DNA of 64,000 nt from the NCBI RefSeq assembly GCF_000003815.2, contig NC_049987.1, positions 9,522,944-9,586,943 on the forward strand, read 5' to 3'. The notes below the pieces were generated by a model that saw only the letters and a program-made list of their open reading frames with translations, did not search any database and had not been told where the DNA came from. Positions 53,111 to 64,000 of the stretch are shown in pieces; position 1 is the stretch's first letter; every line of letters begins with the position of its first letter. Both the position numbers and the translations under genes were made by a program. The stretch is from Branchiostoma floridae (taxonomy: Eukaryota; Chordata; Leptocardii; Amphioxiformes; Branchiostomatidae).

Positions 53111-54000
53111 GTGAGTAGGCGAATTTATCCTGATCACTAGTTTGTCACATGATTGTGTTACACCCTGGAGGAGTCACTTCGGCAACGGATTCAACTTAAA
53201 CGTTAAACATAAAATTTTAGATGACGGGCGCTCTAAATTTGTGATTTTAGACATTGGCTGGGAGTTCGTCTCTTGTCACGGGAAGGTTTTAGTACAAGGA
53301 AGTGAATGAATGCATAGTCATAAGTAGCCTCCTTCACCGGCGTTTCTGGGAAGCTTGGCAAATTTTTTTTTGGGGGAAATTTTTTTTTTTGGGGGGGGGG
53401 GGGGGGGCCTAGCTCTAAATGTTATGAAGTACATTTCTAGCGAGGTCAATGCCCATGAAGCCGGTTCTTTCAAATGCAGAGTAACCAATTAACGCCAGAC
53501 CGGTGGCACGCGAGGGTCAGGGAGGAATGTTTCCCACCTATTGTCCGTCGATTACTAGCTGTTAAATACCGTCAATACATTACAAAGGACATCTTTGTGG
53601 GGCTTCCTTTAGTTTGCAGCATGTATTTTTATGAGCTGGTCCCTTTGAATGCTGGTTATATAGAATAGAAGGACGCACTGAATAATCAGCAAACAACACG
53701 ACTTGAGTGCATAACGCATATATTTGACAACTTACTACACCGGGTCGTCAGAGACGTCTCTTTACCTTGTTACAAGGTACAAGTTGTAAGTTGTAGAACT
53801 ACGTCCTGTTATTTTTGTGAATGCAAGGAAATAGCACTGAAACATAGGGTGACACGTACTAAAAGTCACAACTTTTGGGGGTGACAACATTTTTGGGGAG
53901 TGACAAGAAGCGAAACATTTCAGTTACAAAAGTACGACCGTATAGTGATAAAAAGTAAAATATTCAACAAAGAAAACTTTTTTAAAAAGTTAAAAAAAAT

Positions 54001-54075
54001 TGCACCACGTCAGGTTCGAACTCCGGTCCAAAAGTTACAAATCCAATCACTAGTCAACTACACCACGAAGCCTTG
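54001..54075 (-). other. Degenerate tRNA-like sequence
   Basis: On the minus strand TGGTGTAGTTG resembles an A box and GAGTTCGAACC a B box, spaced as in tRNAs. The T stem no longer pairs beyond two base pairs, so it is a tRNA pseudogene or SINE head, not a tRNA gene. Confidence 0.4.
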
Positions 54076-54456
54076 AGGTTCAAGTTGACGAAAAAATAGA
54101 ACTTAAGTGACAAAGCGCGTAATAAAAGAGACGGAACTAAACTGTAGGGCCGTCATTTCAAAAAGTTTAATGGCACGAAAACTCGCTACAGTCCCGTCAC
54201 CTTTTGATCACCAAAGTAAACTTTTTAAACTGATATGTAGAGTTGTTTGTGAGCAAGTAAAGCTCCCGCACAGTGCTAAATGACGAACAATAATGCCTGC
54301 TTGATTTGAGTTCACGGCATTTGCATGATAAGCAAGGGTGCGAAAAGCTCGCAGTTATCGCCCAATGTCAGTGACCTGCCAGCAGCTATTTGATTGGTCC
54401 TCGCTAGAAACTACTGAATGTCAAATAGTCTACACGGGGGGGCCGGTAGGTCGATT

Positions 54457-54556
54457 NNNNNNNNNNNNNNNNNNNNNNNNNNNNNNNNNNNNNNNNNNNN
54501 NNNNNNNNNNNNNNNNNNNNNNNNNNNNNNNNNNNNNNNNNNNNNNNNNNNNNNNN
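54457..54556. other. Assembly gap (100 N)
   Basis: Exactly 100 N, a standard placeholder for a gap of unknown size. It lies between the candidate first exon and the second visible exon of the TPR-like gene. Confidence 0.98.
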
Positions 54557-54591
54557 AGATTGATAATAATTTTGTTAAGCTTTCTCTGTAG

Positions 54592-57500
54592 ACGATTGCT
54601 AGCTGCGATATAGAAGCTCTCCACCAGTGGTTAACATGTCTATGGACTATCAGAGCTCTGATCACGGCGGGCTTTACATATCAGTACATGCGGAAGAAAT
54701 ACCGCGGAGGTAGGGCGTCCTTCTTGTTGTTGTTTGTTCACCAGTTCCTTTGAAAAAAGTGTGTATAGTGCATGAATATTCTTAACCAGTCATACATTTC
54801 TTTGTGGCACATGACTACTGACAACACATCACAGAGTTGGCTAAATCATGTAGAAATACAATAACGAACTTCTGAACAGGGTATCTGCATTCTATATCTT
54901 ATTATTTGATAGCAGTTTGACTGTCATTATCACACTATTTATAGGCTTAGTTAAGTTTTGTGATTTTGTTTAAGTACAGCGTTCAAATGTCACTAAAACT
55001 GCACCTTTAATCCATTTTGACTATAAGTTATATTTACTCCAGAACTCAAAACACATAATCGAGCAGAAGTTACAGGCGGTGCCAATGTCATTGTCCAGAC
55101 AGGCGAAAGCTCTTCAGTCAACTTAACCCTTCCGGAGAATGCTTTGGGCAGTGGTGAGTTAACTCGACGTTCTCTTTAATGCCATAAAGAAAAATATTAG
55201 CAGTAAAGTTTATTTTACAATACTCCCATAAATAGAATATCTATTGGTCTCACACATGCGAAGTAATAAAACATGTTTCCGCCGAGTACTGCTGTGATGT
55301 GATTTCACGACTTTCTCCCGTTCAGGAAATGGCACGAGGCGTACTGATGACGAGGATCTGCTAGTTCGGGTAGTGGACGGCAGTAGGGCAGTAGATATCT
55401 ATGACAGACCCGGAGCACTACAGCTAGCCAACGACTTTCTTTCTGCAGTTCCTGGTGCCAATGTCTTGTACAGATCTCCTGGTTCTATTGTATCAGGTAA
55501 CTGGCCATACGTATGTTTTGCTTGTTTATTTATTTAGCACAACAAAATGATAATGAATACAGAAAAGAATGTATAAAACAGGTGCAGAAGGAGGGGAAAA
55601 CCTTAACAGTTTATGCCTACCATTGCTTGTTTATTGAATGCGTATTTATCGTCATGTTAATAATGTTTATTTGTATAATTTGATACCAACATTGTTGATC
55701 TCTACCGCTACCTTATGTTTCAGTGTACAAATCCCAGAAAATCGTCATTATCGTCGAACAACTGCGGGAGCTTGGAGAGCAAGGTCAGTAACGTTAGCCC
55801 TTCTTTTTTCTCTAATAATAGATTTGTCTTACAAGTGATTCCACCATGCATTTATGACACACAATGTAGTATCCATTTTTATGTGCGAAAGACCTAAAAA
55901 CATGCAAGTCCAGCATGTACATAGTCAGTCACTTTTACAAACTTGGTATGCTGCAGGTCAATGGAGACTGTTCAACCACCTGGCGAAGTTCTGGATGAAG
56001 ATGACGACAGATGAAAATGAAAAGATTATGATACTCTTAGAGGTACAATTTTCTTTTTTTTTTCACCATCAAATTACAAAGAAGGTGTGGTAATGGTTCC
56101 TCCTTGGTACATACGATCGCGACTCAATGATTTTTTATTACAATATGGAAAATATTTCCCACCGCATCCGTTAACTTATCAGATACTTTTTAACCACTTC
56201 TCAGCCTATCATATTCATCGTGGCAACATTCTGTCTATTAGCTAATGACATAAGTAAATTTAGTTTATAACCATGCATTTCTTTCCAACTTCCGCCCTAT
56301 TCGCCATAAAGGTAGTCGTCGCTGCCTACTTCCAAGACCGCCTGGACCTTGCACTTAGAAAACTCCAAAAAGCAACGGAACTTTACGTAACGACCGCAAA
56401 TCCATCCCTACATCTCTTGAAAATTCTCTACCTCAAAGCGGCTGTCGAGAGAAAGGCAGGGAATTATGATGAAGCTGAGAGGACCATTCATGACGCAGAG
56501 AAGGTATATGCGTTCCCCCAGAAAATCAGTATTTCTACATAATAGTATTCAACTATTTCTAATGTAAGTTTATTCGTGTTGATAGATAATATGTTCAATC
56601 TTTGGCGTTTTGGCCAGTAGAAAGAAACGGAGGTTTCGAACGAGCGCGAGTACAACGGTCGAACGAACACCATTTATGACATTACAGGAATGTACTGTCA
56701 GGGATGGGAAAATGATACAAATCAGTTTTATATTTATATATTAAACATATCTTTTCAATACCATTTTTTGTAATACGTCAGATGGCAACGTTCCTAACTC
56801 CCGGGCTAGAATCTGCTGGCGTCTTCTACAACCGGGCAACACTGATTGCACAACAGATCAACGAGAGTGAGGTCCCAGATGAGAAATTATTTGAACGTGC
56901 CAGGGATAACTTCATCCGCGCCATCTCAGATTACAAAGCAGGTATGGCAATGGTCTGTCTTCGCCTCATATGACTGGATGATTTTTGTTTTCAAATATCT
57001 TTAACTATCATCATCCGCAAACAATGCAAGACACTCAAGTAAGACTGACCGGTCATTCTGGGGAAGGAACTACATCTGCCGATTATTAACTTTACATTTT
57101 TCTCAACAGAGAGAACATTTTGCCTAACCAGCCACAGCAAACTCGGCAAAGCATACGTCAGACTCAGTATGCTGTTGTTAGACATACGGAACAAATCGGA
57201 GGATCAGCTGAGGCCTGTGGCAAGCGACGCCTTGCGGACGGCCACGAACTGCCTCCAAGAGGTGGAAGGAAAGATGTGGGAGGGAATTACCAGTCGAACA
57301 AGGTAGCTAGTTGTGTTATCAACCTCATTGACATTAATGGTCCCTTGTAAGCCATATATGGTGGAACAGTTCAACTGCATATTCTGCCATCATTTCGGCT
57401 GCCGACCTCAGCACACGTGGTTTTCATAAGGGGTGGCTGTGTAAGATGGTCAAAGGAAACTCTTAACAGTGAGGTGAGAACACATGACTTTGGCACCGAA

Positions 57501-57887
57501 GTTGGTTTACATGTATATATCTATTTGAAAACGCAACAGGGTGTGGACAATGGACATGGCCTTGGTACATTTCAAGACATGCATGCATATGTACGTTATC
57601 TATTTCTTTGCTGATATTGGTATCCACTTGCTTAGTTTGTATATCTAAATATAGAAGACTTTGCGAAAGTTCTACTTTTGTTTTATCAATAAATACTAAA
57701 AGTATTGTATCGGTATTACAGGTGTTACTGGTACCTGGCCAAGTCTGACCTGGCTTTGCGGAGACGTCATATCCAAGACGCCGAGGATCACGCCAAGACA
57801 GCCATGGAGATCGCTAAACAGTCTCCCTTTCCGTCCGAGGTTTCTCTGGCACAGTCCAGATTAGATATGTTAAAACGAGATGGGTAG
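54592..57887 (+). CDS. TPR-like helical-repeat protein, 5' end incomplete
   Basis: Nine exons join in one frame: 54,592-54,709; 55,043-55,153; 55,326-55,496; 55,724-55,783; 55,957-56,042; 56,312-56,503; 56,782-56,941; 57,110-57,302; 57,722-57,887 (stop TAG). All have GT-AG edges and matching phases, giving about 370 residues. The first visible exon lacks a start codon in frame upstream of its acceptor and lies just after the N gap. The N-terminal part has a hydrophobic stretch (WLTCLWTIRALITAGF) then a basic patch (RKKYRG), possibly a membrane anchor. The C-terminal half is helical with TPR-like spacing: LALRKLQKATELY, AAVERKAGNYDEAERTIHDAEK, YWYLAKSDLALRRRHIQDAE. TPRs bind partner proteins; no catalytic motif is seen. 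I do not recognise a named orthologue. An ATG inside the first exon (54,688) is an alternative start. Confidence 0.75.
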
Positions 57888-58006
57888 AGCTTCGAACAAA
57901 TCTGCCGTCTTTGTGAATATCCATGCCCATGAAAACACTCATTATGGTGTTAACGATGGTACAAAAACAGCTTAACTTATTTCCTGAAGTTGTAGTGCTA
58001 TGGTAA

Positions 58007-58012
58007 AATAAA
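58007..58012 (+). terminator. Candidate polyadenylation signal of the TPR-like gene
   Basis: AATAAA 120 bp after the stop codon, a typical distance. Confidence 0.5.
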
Positions 58013-60240
58013 ATGCGTCTTAAGCACGTAGGCATGTATTCTAAGATAGTCGACGTTTTCGCAATAACTTCACGGAAAAAAAGAGATACGTGTACTCGTG
58101 GAATTGCCAGTCAGACATTTGACAAAACGTTACCTGTGGATGCTTCTCTGCGACAGTACCTAAAGTCAAACAATACCCAAAGTAGCCTCCGCTGGTGACG
58201 TCAATCTGTTCCGACAGTCAATGGGGTGAGAAGACAAACAGCAGATACACAACACAGCTGGCCTAACGCTACTAACTTCTCTATAAATAGCACAATCTGT
58301 CGTCTGGGCCCTCTGAGCTAGACAAATCCCCCTCCAGACCGCAGCTGTTCCGTCTCCACACGGGTGATAAGCTGAAACAGCTAAGCTTATGACGTCAAAC
58401 TTCGAGAGCTCACAATCTCAGAGTCAGACTTTCTCATCACTGACTGAAACCTTGCAACACCAAACGGTGCCAGATGGGTCGACCCTGGCTTATATACAAC
58501 ACAGTTAACTCTGTCGTAAACTATCAACCAATATCTTAGGGGGTGATACGGTCGTCTGAAAAGTGGCATATGTTCCGCCTGTGTATTTGAATTTGAATTT
58601 ACGGGTAAAATGTTGTACCACGACAATCACGATCTTAGGTGTGTCTGCAAGATATCTAGCATAATAGTATGGACTATGTTTCAGCCCTGGTATCTATATA
58701 TAGTAGTAGTAGTGTAGACTGTAGCGCTGTGATATTTCAACAGCGGATTATCTGTGACTGGAGTAGACCGCTGCTAATACTCTGGAGGATAAATGCTTAG
58801 ATGTATAGATGTTCTCATACTTTGTTAGAATTGGACCATCAACTCATTGCAGTGGAATGGCTGGCAACAATGGATCCTGTGTCTGACTGGATACAAGCAT
58901 TTGCCACGCATAGCTATGCCGGAAACAGCAATCAAAATAATTACTATGGTGACACAGATTTATAAAACTTGTCATGTCCATTTTTTTACTTCATTGAATA
59001 GGTGCTGGAAATTTTGTTTCAATTGGAATACTATACCACAATTAAAAGCCTTTGTGAATGAAACTGTTCTTCCATCCTAACATTCTATATGTAACTTACG
59101 TACTAATATTAAAGTGTACCTTTACTCGATGTGCATCATCGCAAGTTAAGACGCTGTATCAAGTTACGAGCTGTAACGAGGCTTCACTTCAGTATGAACA
59201 CGATGGGGACAATTCTTCGGTAGGGTGCGAAGTCCCCAGACCTGTGTGCCCAAGGAGCGGACGTGCGTCATCGTCCGTAGGCCAATATTGGGAGAGGCGA
59301 CAGACCAAGTGTCGGTAGTCATAACAGTGTCAGCTGGAAGTTCGCCAAAACCCATTCTATCAATCAGAACTTTACAAGTCAAGTAGTTAGACCTGGCTGG
59401 AGATGGTTTGACCTCTCCTAGTCACATCGGATGTTCCAACCCTACAATCAAGTTGATAGATTAATTTCTTATCTCCCAATACTAGCATTTTGGTGTCAAA
59501 GAATCGATGCGAATGATTCTATAATTGGAGTGCTCCAAGCTGCTTTATCAGTTTGTTATAAGCACTAGTGACTCCCAGCTAATGATAAATAAGATGACTA
59601 CATTTAGAAATAGGTTATACGGTGTCGGTGAAAGAAAAATTGATACGTTCCGCTCTTTAAAAGTTCCGCTCGTTATAGTTCAGTGATCTTCAATCTTCGC
59701 TTAAAAGTCAAGTAAGGGGCTTGACCTCAGAACGTTAAGTCCTGCTGTCAGTTTGATTAGAATTGCCCTGATAAAGCTATTTTTAAATTCGCCTGGAACC
59801 AATTATCAAGCCAAGCATCAGCGCAGATGCCCCCCGTTTACGTCATTTCCCGGACGAGTCTAAAAGAGTCGGATGTGAATAGAACGGCAGGGGCCTCCAT
59901 TGGATTAAAATGAAACTTGTACAGTCCAACTCTTTGCAAAAGTGTAAAATATAGTAAGTAACGATATTGCAAAGGCATTGGTGTCTACTTGTATGTCCTG
60001 TGTAATGCTATGATGAGTGAACAAAAATTTACAAAGATATCCTATTCCTCGAAGTCGACGGTTCGTCCATCCGGGTTTTACATATAGGGCACCGCCAAGC
60101 ATGCTTGAGTCAACAACGTTCCAAGTCTGGCGCATGCCGGGCCTGACGCAACGGGCCAGCTGCTATTTTGGGTCGCCTCTGTAACTGTTTATTGATAGCA
60201 GCCTCCATACGAAGAGAAGGCTGTGGATATTTAACCCCTG
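58013..60240. other. Intergenic, no gene seen
   Basis: Open frames are under 95 codons and have no recognisable domain. A good TATA-like CTATAAATAG at 58,281-58,290 has no gene following it. The last few hundred bases should include the promoter of the kinase gene. Confidence 0.4.
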
Positions 60241-60270
60241 ATGACGATTTTCGCGCGAGACCAGAGATAA
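60241..60270 (+). promoter_or_regulatory. Nine-codon upstream ORF of the kinase gene
   Basis: ATG ... TAA encoding MTIFARDQR, ending 38 bp before the main start codon at 60,309 and in a different frame. If it lies in the transcript it could reduce initiation at the kinase start. Confidence 0.4.
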
Positions 60271-60308
60271 AACTGTGGAGTGGGAGAGAGAGAGAGAAAG
60301 GGACCAAC

Positions 60309-63005
60309 ATGTCTATCAAGGTACACTTACCGAGATCCGCCCCTCGGCCGAGATTCCTGACCGACCCTAACACGGGAGAAGAGTACAAAGTGTGCGACTT
60401 GCTTGGGAAGGGAGGGTACGGAGCGGTTTACAAGGTAAGCGATACCGAAGACTTGGAGCTTGCTATAAAAGTCATCCGGAAAAAGGAGGCCCACCACGAC
60501 CGCTACCGATGCAACTCCCAGTGGCAGGAGATTGAAATCCACAGCTCTCTCTCTCACCAGAATGTCATCGCATTTCATAGCTTCTTCGAGGACACTTTAC
60601 ACTTCTATCTTGTTATGGAATACTGCTGTAGATCACTGGATGACATGTTGAAAGAGAAGCCCGTGGTCGGGGACAGCGAGGCAAAGTTTTGGTTCCGCCA
60701 AATAGTCGAGGGAACCAGCTATCTACACGCCATGGAAATCGTGCACGGGGACTTAAAACCAAGAAATATCTTACTGACAGAGGACATGGAGGTCAAAATA
60801 GCCGACTTCGGCATTGCTACGAACCTTGCCGACGGTAAGTCGAGCAAGATACGAGGAACTCCGACCTACATCGCCCCCGAAGTGCTGTCAGGCGATGGCT
60901 TCAGTTTCAAAGCAGATGTGTGGGCTCTTGGGTGCATCTTGTACAGAATTCTGATCGGACAGAGTGTGCTGAAGGAAAAGGGCATCAGCACAAGACAAGT
61001 TGACCAACTAAAGCGACAATCGAAAGTCTTCCTGATAAAGATGTCTCTACCATTTTCTGTTTCTCCGGTGGCAAAAGATCTCATTCAAAGGATGCTCAGC
61101 TGGACCCCAAGGTCACGTCCAACTCCAGATGAAATCCTGAAAAGCAAGTACTTTAATGAACCCGAGAGGAGACCGTCATGGCTGAAGAGAAAACCTCGTG
61201 TTCTTGCCAACGGAGAACGCGTCGATCGCAGACCGTCAATAGTCAAGCGGCTCGAGCGGAAACTCTCCAGGAAAGTCAAGCGGGAAGATGTCATGTTCGC
61301 AGCTGATCGCGACGAAAATCCCTCAACGGACGGGAATAAGGAGAACTGTGTCGATTCTACAGGACATTCACCCAACCTCCTTGCCCCGCCAACACCAGAA
61401 GCAACCAATACGGATGATAACCAAGGTGCGGGCAGTCGCCAACCTTCACCATCAAGATCACCTCTTTTATCACAACGTACGCTTCCGGTTCAAGACACGC
61501 ACAATACGTCACTTCCTCCAGCTCCGAGCCGTCTGCCATGTCCCACGACTCCGAAGATGAAAAGACCTCCATCACTAGCACACACGCATGCGCAGAGACT
61601 AGAGAGAACAGCTCCGGCTCAATCGTACCCATCAAGTCCTCAGATACCAAGATCATCTTTGATTGGTCACAGCCCCGTACAAAGAAGACGAGGAATAAGG
61701 CGGCAAGACGTCATCGGAAGAGACCCTTGCAGAGGGACGTACGCGGTTGAGTCAACCATTCAACCACTGCGGTCTCCTCGCAGGGACTCTATCACAGATA
61801 ACGAGTACAACGACCTGTTAGTCAGATCTAGAAGTCCCCCAGGAAGACATGTCACTCCCGCCATTGTCGTTACGGACCAGACTGTCAGGCGAAACCAGGC
61901 GCCAGACACTCCGCGCACGCGTGCTCGAAGAGCCTACATCGCTCCAGAGTTTGAGGACGAAGACGAGATCGAAACGAAAGCTTTCATCACCAAAAGGAGG
62001 CATTCGGCCGATTCTGCAAGGATAAGAAAAGAGACAACGCCATGTGTTCTACAAATACCTGTGGACGATGTCTACACCGCAACAAATGTCCCAATGGCAC
62101 AGACAAGCCCGACTCTCTCACGTCTACCTCTGTCGAAGTTAGACATTGCAACAGCTAGCACGGAATCTCTGGCCAAACCGTGCTCAACTGTCGATACAGA
62201 AGACCGATCACGGGCAGTGTCACGGCAGTCAAGCCCGGTTTCAAAGTCAGCACGTCTAAGTACCAGTCAGTTAACGCTGGCAAGCCCACCTGCTTCACCT
62301 AAAAGAATATCAGGACCAGGGACACCAATACAATCTCCCCCAAGAAGCCCACGACTGTCACAACCACAGACACCAATACAATCCCCTCCGAGAAGCCCAA
62401 GAATGAAACGACCAGGAACACCTGTACAGTCCCCTCCAAGAAGCCCAAGACTTAGTCTTCCTCCAAGTCAATGCTCGTCGATAACGGATATCACAGCACA
62501 AGCGATCCGGAGTCCTCTCAGAAGCCCACCATTTATTCCATCACAGAGTCCACCCCGTGTGTTTTTTGCAAAGACACCCTCTCCAGTCGACACAGAAACG
62601 TCTCCCACATTCGCCTGGCCTGAAGAAATGCCAGATGATACATCTGACGACGACTTCCAAACCTGCCAGATCGACACCCCCTGCTCAACGTTACCTGGGG
62701 GTAGAAAATCCAGGTGCATTTCCGAGCCAACACAGTTGCCAAGTATGGCGGAATCAGAGGACACTTGCACACCACCAGCAAGTCCAACCAACATGGCGGA
62801 CTGGGACGACGCGTCGACGTCATCAGTAAACATGGCAGAACATTCGTACACCTCCGAGACCACCGTAACGTTGAAGAGCCCGCAGATGAGCAGAATCGAC
62901 CAATCGCGACAAGGCAAGAGGAAATTCAAAAGGATGTTTTTCAAAGGGATGAGCAAGAGTACTTCCGAAGAAGATGACTTCATGACGTGTGACGAAGATA
63001 TGTGA
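60309..63005 (+). CDS. Polo-like protein kinase lacking polo boxes, with Ser/Pro-rich tail
   Basis: A single-exon gene of 898 codons. The ATG at 60,309 (context AACATGT) precedes LTDPNTGEEYK, the lead-in expected for Polo-like kinases; the frame is open further upstream but without an ATG. The kinase domain (about 27-282) has LGKGGYGAV (32-40), AIKV with Lys54, Glu74, HGDLKPRN (146-153), DFG (166-168), GTPTYIAPEV (183-192) and DVWALGCILY. FFEDTLHFYLVMEYC and IAPEVLSGDGFSF are Polo-like. The HRD arginine is replaced by Gly (HGD), so activation-loop control should differ from RD kinases, but the catalytic Asp and Lys remain. No polo boxes follow. Instead there are ~600 residues rich in SP/TP and basic motifs, including a threefold 16-residue repeat, then a basic-acidic end (KRKFKRMFF, SEEDDFMTCDEDM). 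Substrates are unknown; the tail offers many sites for proline-directed kinases. Confidence 0.85.
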   Translation: MSIKVHLPRSAPRPRFLTDPNTGEEYKVCDLLGKGGYGAVYKVSDTEDLELAIKVIRKKEAHHDRYRCNSQWQEIEIHSSLSHQNVIAFHSFFEDTLHFYLVMEYCCRSLDDMLKEKPVVGDSEAKFWFRQIVEGTSYLHAMEIVHGDLKPRNILLTEDMEVKIADFGIATNLADGKSSKIRGTPTYIAPEVLSGDGFSFKADVWALGCILYRILIGQSVLKEKGISTRQVDQLKRQSKVFLIKMSLPFSVSPVAKDLIQRMLSWTPRSRPTPDEILKSKYFNEPERRPSWLKRKPRVLANGERVDRRPSIVKRLERKLSRKVKREDVMFAADRDENPSTDGNKENCVDSTGHSPNLLAPPTPEATNTDDNQGAGSRQPSPSRSPLLSQRTLPVQDTHNTSLPPAPSRLPCPTTPKMKRPPSLAHTHAQRLERTAPAQSYPSSPQIPRSSLIGHSPVQRRRGIRRQDVIGRDPCRGTYAVESTIQPLRSPRRDSITDNEYNDLLVRSRSPPGRHVTPAIVVTDQTVRRNQAPDTPRTRARRAYIAPEFEDEDEIETKAFITKRRHSADSARIRKETTPCVLQIPVDDVYTATNVPMAQTSPTLSRLPLSKLDIATASTESLAKPCSTVDTEDRSRAVSRQSSPVSKSARLSTSQLTLASPPASPKRISGPGTPIQSPPRSPRLSQPQTPIQSPPRSPRMKRPGTPVQSPPRSPRLSLPPSQCSSITDITAQAIRSPLRSPPFIPSQSPPRVFFAKTPSPVDTETSPTFAWPEEMPDDTSDDDFQTCQIDTPCSTLPGGRKSRCISEPTQLPSMAESEDTCTPPASPTNMADWDDASTSSVNMAEHSYTSETTVTLKSPQMSRIDQSRQGKRKFKRMFFKGMSKSTSEEDDFMTCDEDM
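62322..62465 (+). repeat. In-frame 48-bp coding repeat, 3 copies
   Basis: Encodes TPIQSPPRSPRLSQPQ, TPIQSPPRSPRMKRPG and TPVQSPPRSPRLSLPP. Each unit contains PxxP-type and SP-x-R/K motifs. A fourth partial unit (SPLRSPP, SQSPPRV) follows about 25 codons later. Confidence 0.95.
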
Positions 63006-64000
63006 ATGTACATGAAGACTGAGTAAAGTGAGACAGAGAATGTGCAAAGTATGAGCATATAGAGAGAGGTTCTAGTATGACGATTGAGGTAAGTGCGCCG
63101 ACAAAGAGGTAGCGATTCGTTCTTGAAATTCCAGTTGATGCGCAAAAGTGTGAAAAAAAAGTTAAGAAACAAGAACTGTTTGAGCGACAATGAAAAAAAA
63201 AAAACTACAGAAAATGCACAGGAAGAACGGCACAATTATCAACGTAGAAGCTCACACTCGTGTTGTACAATTACTGACCCAAAAGAACAGTGAGTCATGG
63301 CTTCGCCTATGTAAATACGTTGAAAAGAAGCAATCGAGATTGTACAAAAAATGTAAATATGATTGACATATCTTCTATACTAGCTGTACAACAGCAAGTC
63401 ACTCAAAAAATTACAAGTGGGTGAGGACAAATCACATATTGCTTTCTGTGTCATTTTATCAATATCAAATCACGTATTTCATTACTAAAATTTGGAGTAA
63501 AACATGAAGGTATTTTTGAGAGTTAGGCCAGGAATATCGCACGTCGGGTGGATGTGTCGTACAGGCCATCCGTTGGAATTCTGCGTTATATTTTTAGGGA
63601 GGCCCATACCATTTGCAGTGACCTTAGGGTATGACAGCAGAAGCATATGGACATTGAAACGTGCCGTTTGATCACGACTCTAGGTCGTCTCAGTGGGTGG
63701 TTCAACTAGGCAGTGACAAGAGAGAATCATGTGGGACATTGCAAGTGACGATCTTCGCTGAGTTGTACGGTTTTCTGCAGTGCAGAAGCTCTAAATAATC
63801 AAAAGTTGCCGTCCATGCATTCGCCCTCTGTCAAGGACGTGTATAATTTGTTTTCGTCCATTTTGGCAGGACCGGCAGCCTTCCTACGTGGTCCGTCCCC
63901 CATGAACCAAAAGGGGAGCATTACATTGATATCGATGTTTACATTGATGGGTTTTTCAGACTCATTTCGGCAAAGTATACACTACATCCACTGTGTGTAT
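63006..64000. other. Probable 3' UTR of the kinase gene and flank
   Basis: No recognisable gene. Purine-rich sequence just after the stop, then AT-rich sequence to the window end. No clear AATAAA close to the stop was found. Confidence 0.4.

Noticed and set aside
58281-58290. CTATAAATAG as a gene promoter
   Set aside because: Strong match to a TATA box, but no coding region or exon structure follows on either strand.
60168-60308. Upstream extension of the kinase reading frame
   Set aside because: The open frame has no ATG before 60,309 (it begins at TTG), and the Polo-like lead-in starts after the Met at 60,309.
62468-63235. Minus-strand 255-codon open frame opposite the kinase tail
   Set aside because: It is the shadow of the SP-rich coding strand, with no domain and hydrophobic runs from the 3' UTR.

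Overview
The window is nuclear DNA of an invertebrate chordate, most likely a lancelet (Branchiostoma). The genes have introns with GT/AG boundaries, and the gene set is animal: a bombesin-type neuropeptide receptor, a 224-codon ZC4H2 and an LRR-Ig-FN3 receptor. Non-LTR retrotransposons, a tRNA-derived SINE and a hairpin repeat containing 'TTAATTTCGCGG' are scattered between and inside genes. The species call is inference; no database search was possible.

Layout. 1-5,730 is tandem repeat: a ~297-bp satellite, a related 48-bp repeat and a diverged ~150-bp repeat. 5,731-19,672 has no supportable gene; it holds one SINE, a minisatellite and a probable LINE tail. A single-exon bombesin-receptor-like GPCR lies at 19,673-20,884 (minus). 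20,885-29,884 is gene-free and holds repeat fragments, a diverged tandem duplication and a long-armed foldback element. 29,885-33,011 is a 5'-truncated, frameshifted LINE (minus).

From 33 kb the window is gene-dense. A single-exon LRR-Ig-FN3 membrane protein (33,467-35,455, plus) is followed by ZC4H2 in five exons (36,262-41,062, plus). Tail to tail with it lies a CNNM-like DUF21/CBS-pair transporter in at least ten exons (43,435-49,661, minus). Next come a 1.76-kb terminal-inverted-repeat transposon (50,100-51,856), a TPR-like helical-repeat gene interrupted by a 100-N assembly gap (53.0-57.9 kb, plus), and a single-exon Polo-like kinase catalytic domain joined to a ~600-residue Ser/Pro-rich tail (60,309-63,005, plus).

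The genes do not form a pathway; they are neighbours with separate jobs (neuropeptide signalling, cell-surface recognition, nuclear zinc-finger regulation, divalent-metal transport, an unknown scaffold, phosphorylation). The points most worth following are the plant/yeast-type CNNM homologue with several possible C-termini, the kinase that has lost its polo boxes and HRD arginine, the TIR element, and the satellite architecture. I see no prokaryote-style defence system or gene cluster.
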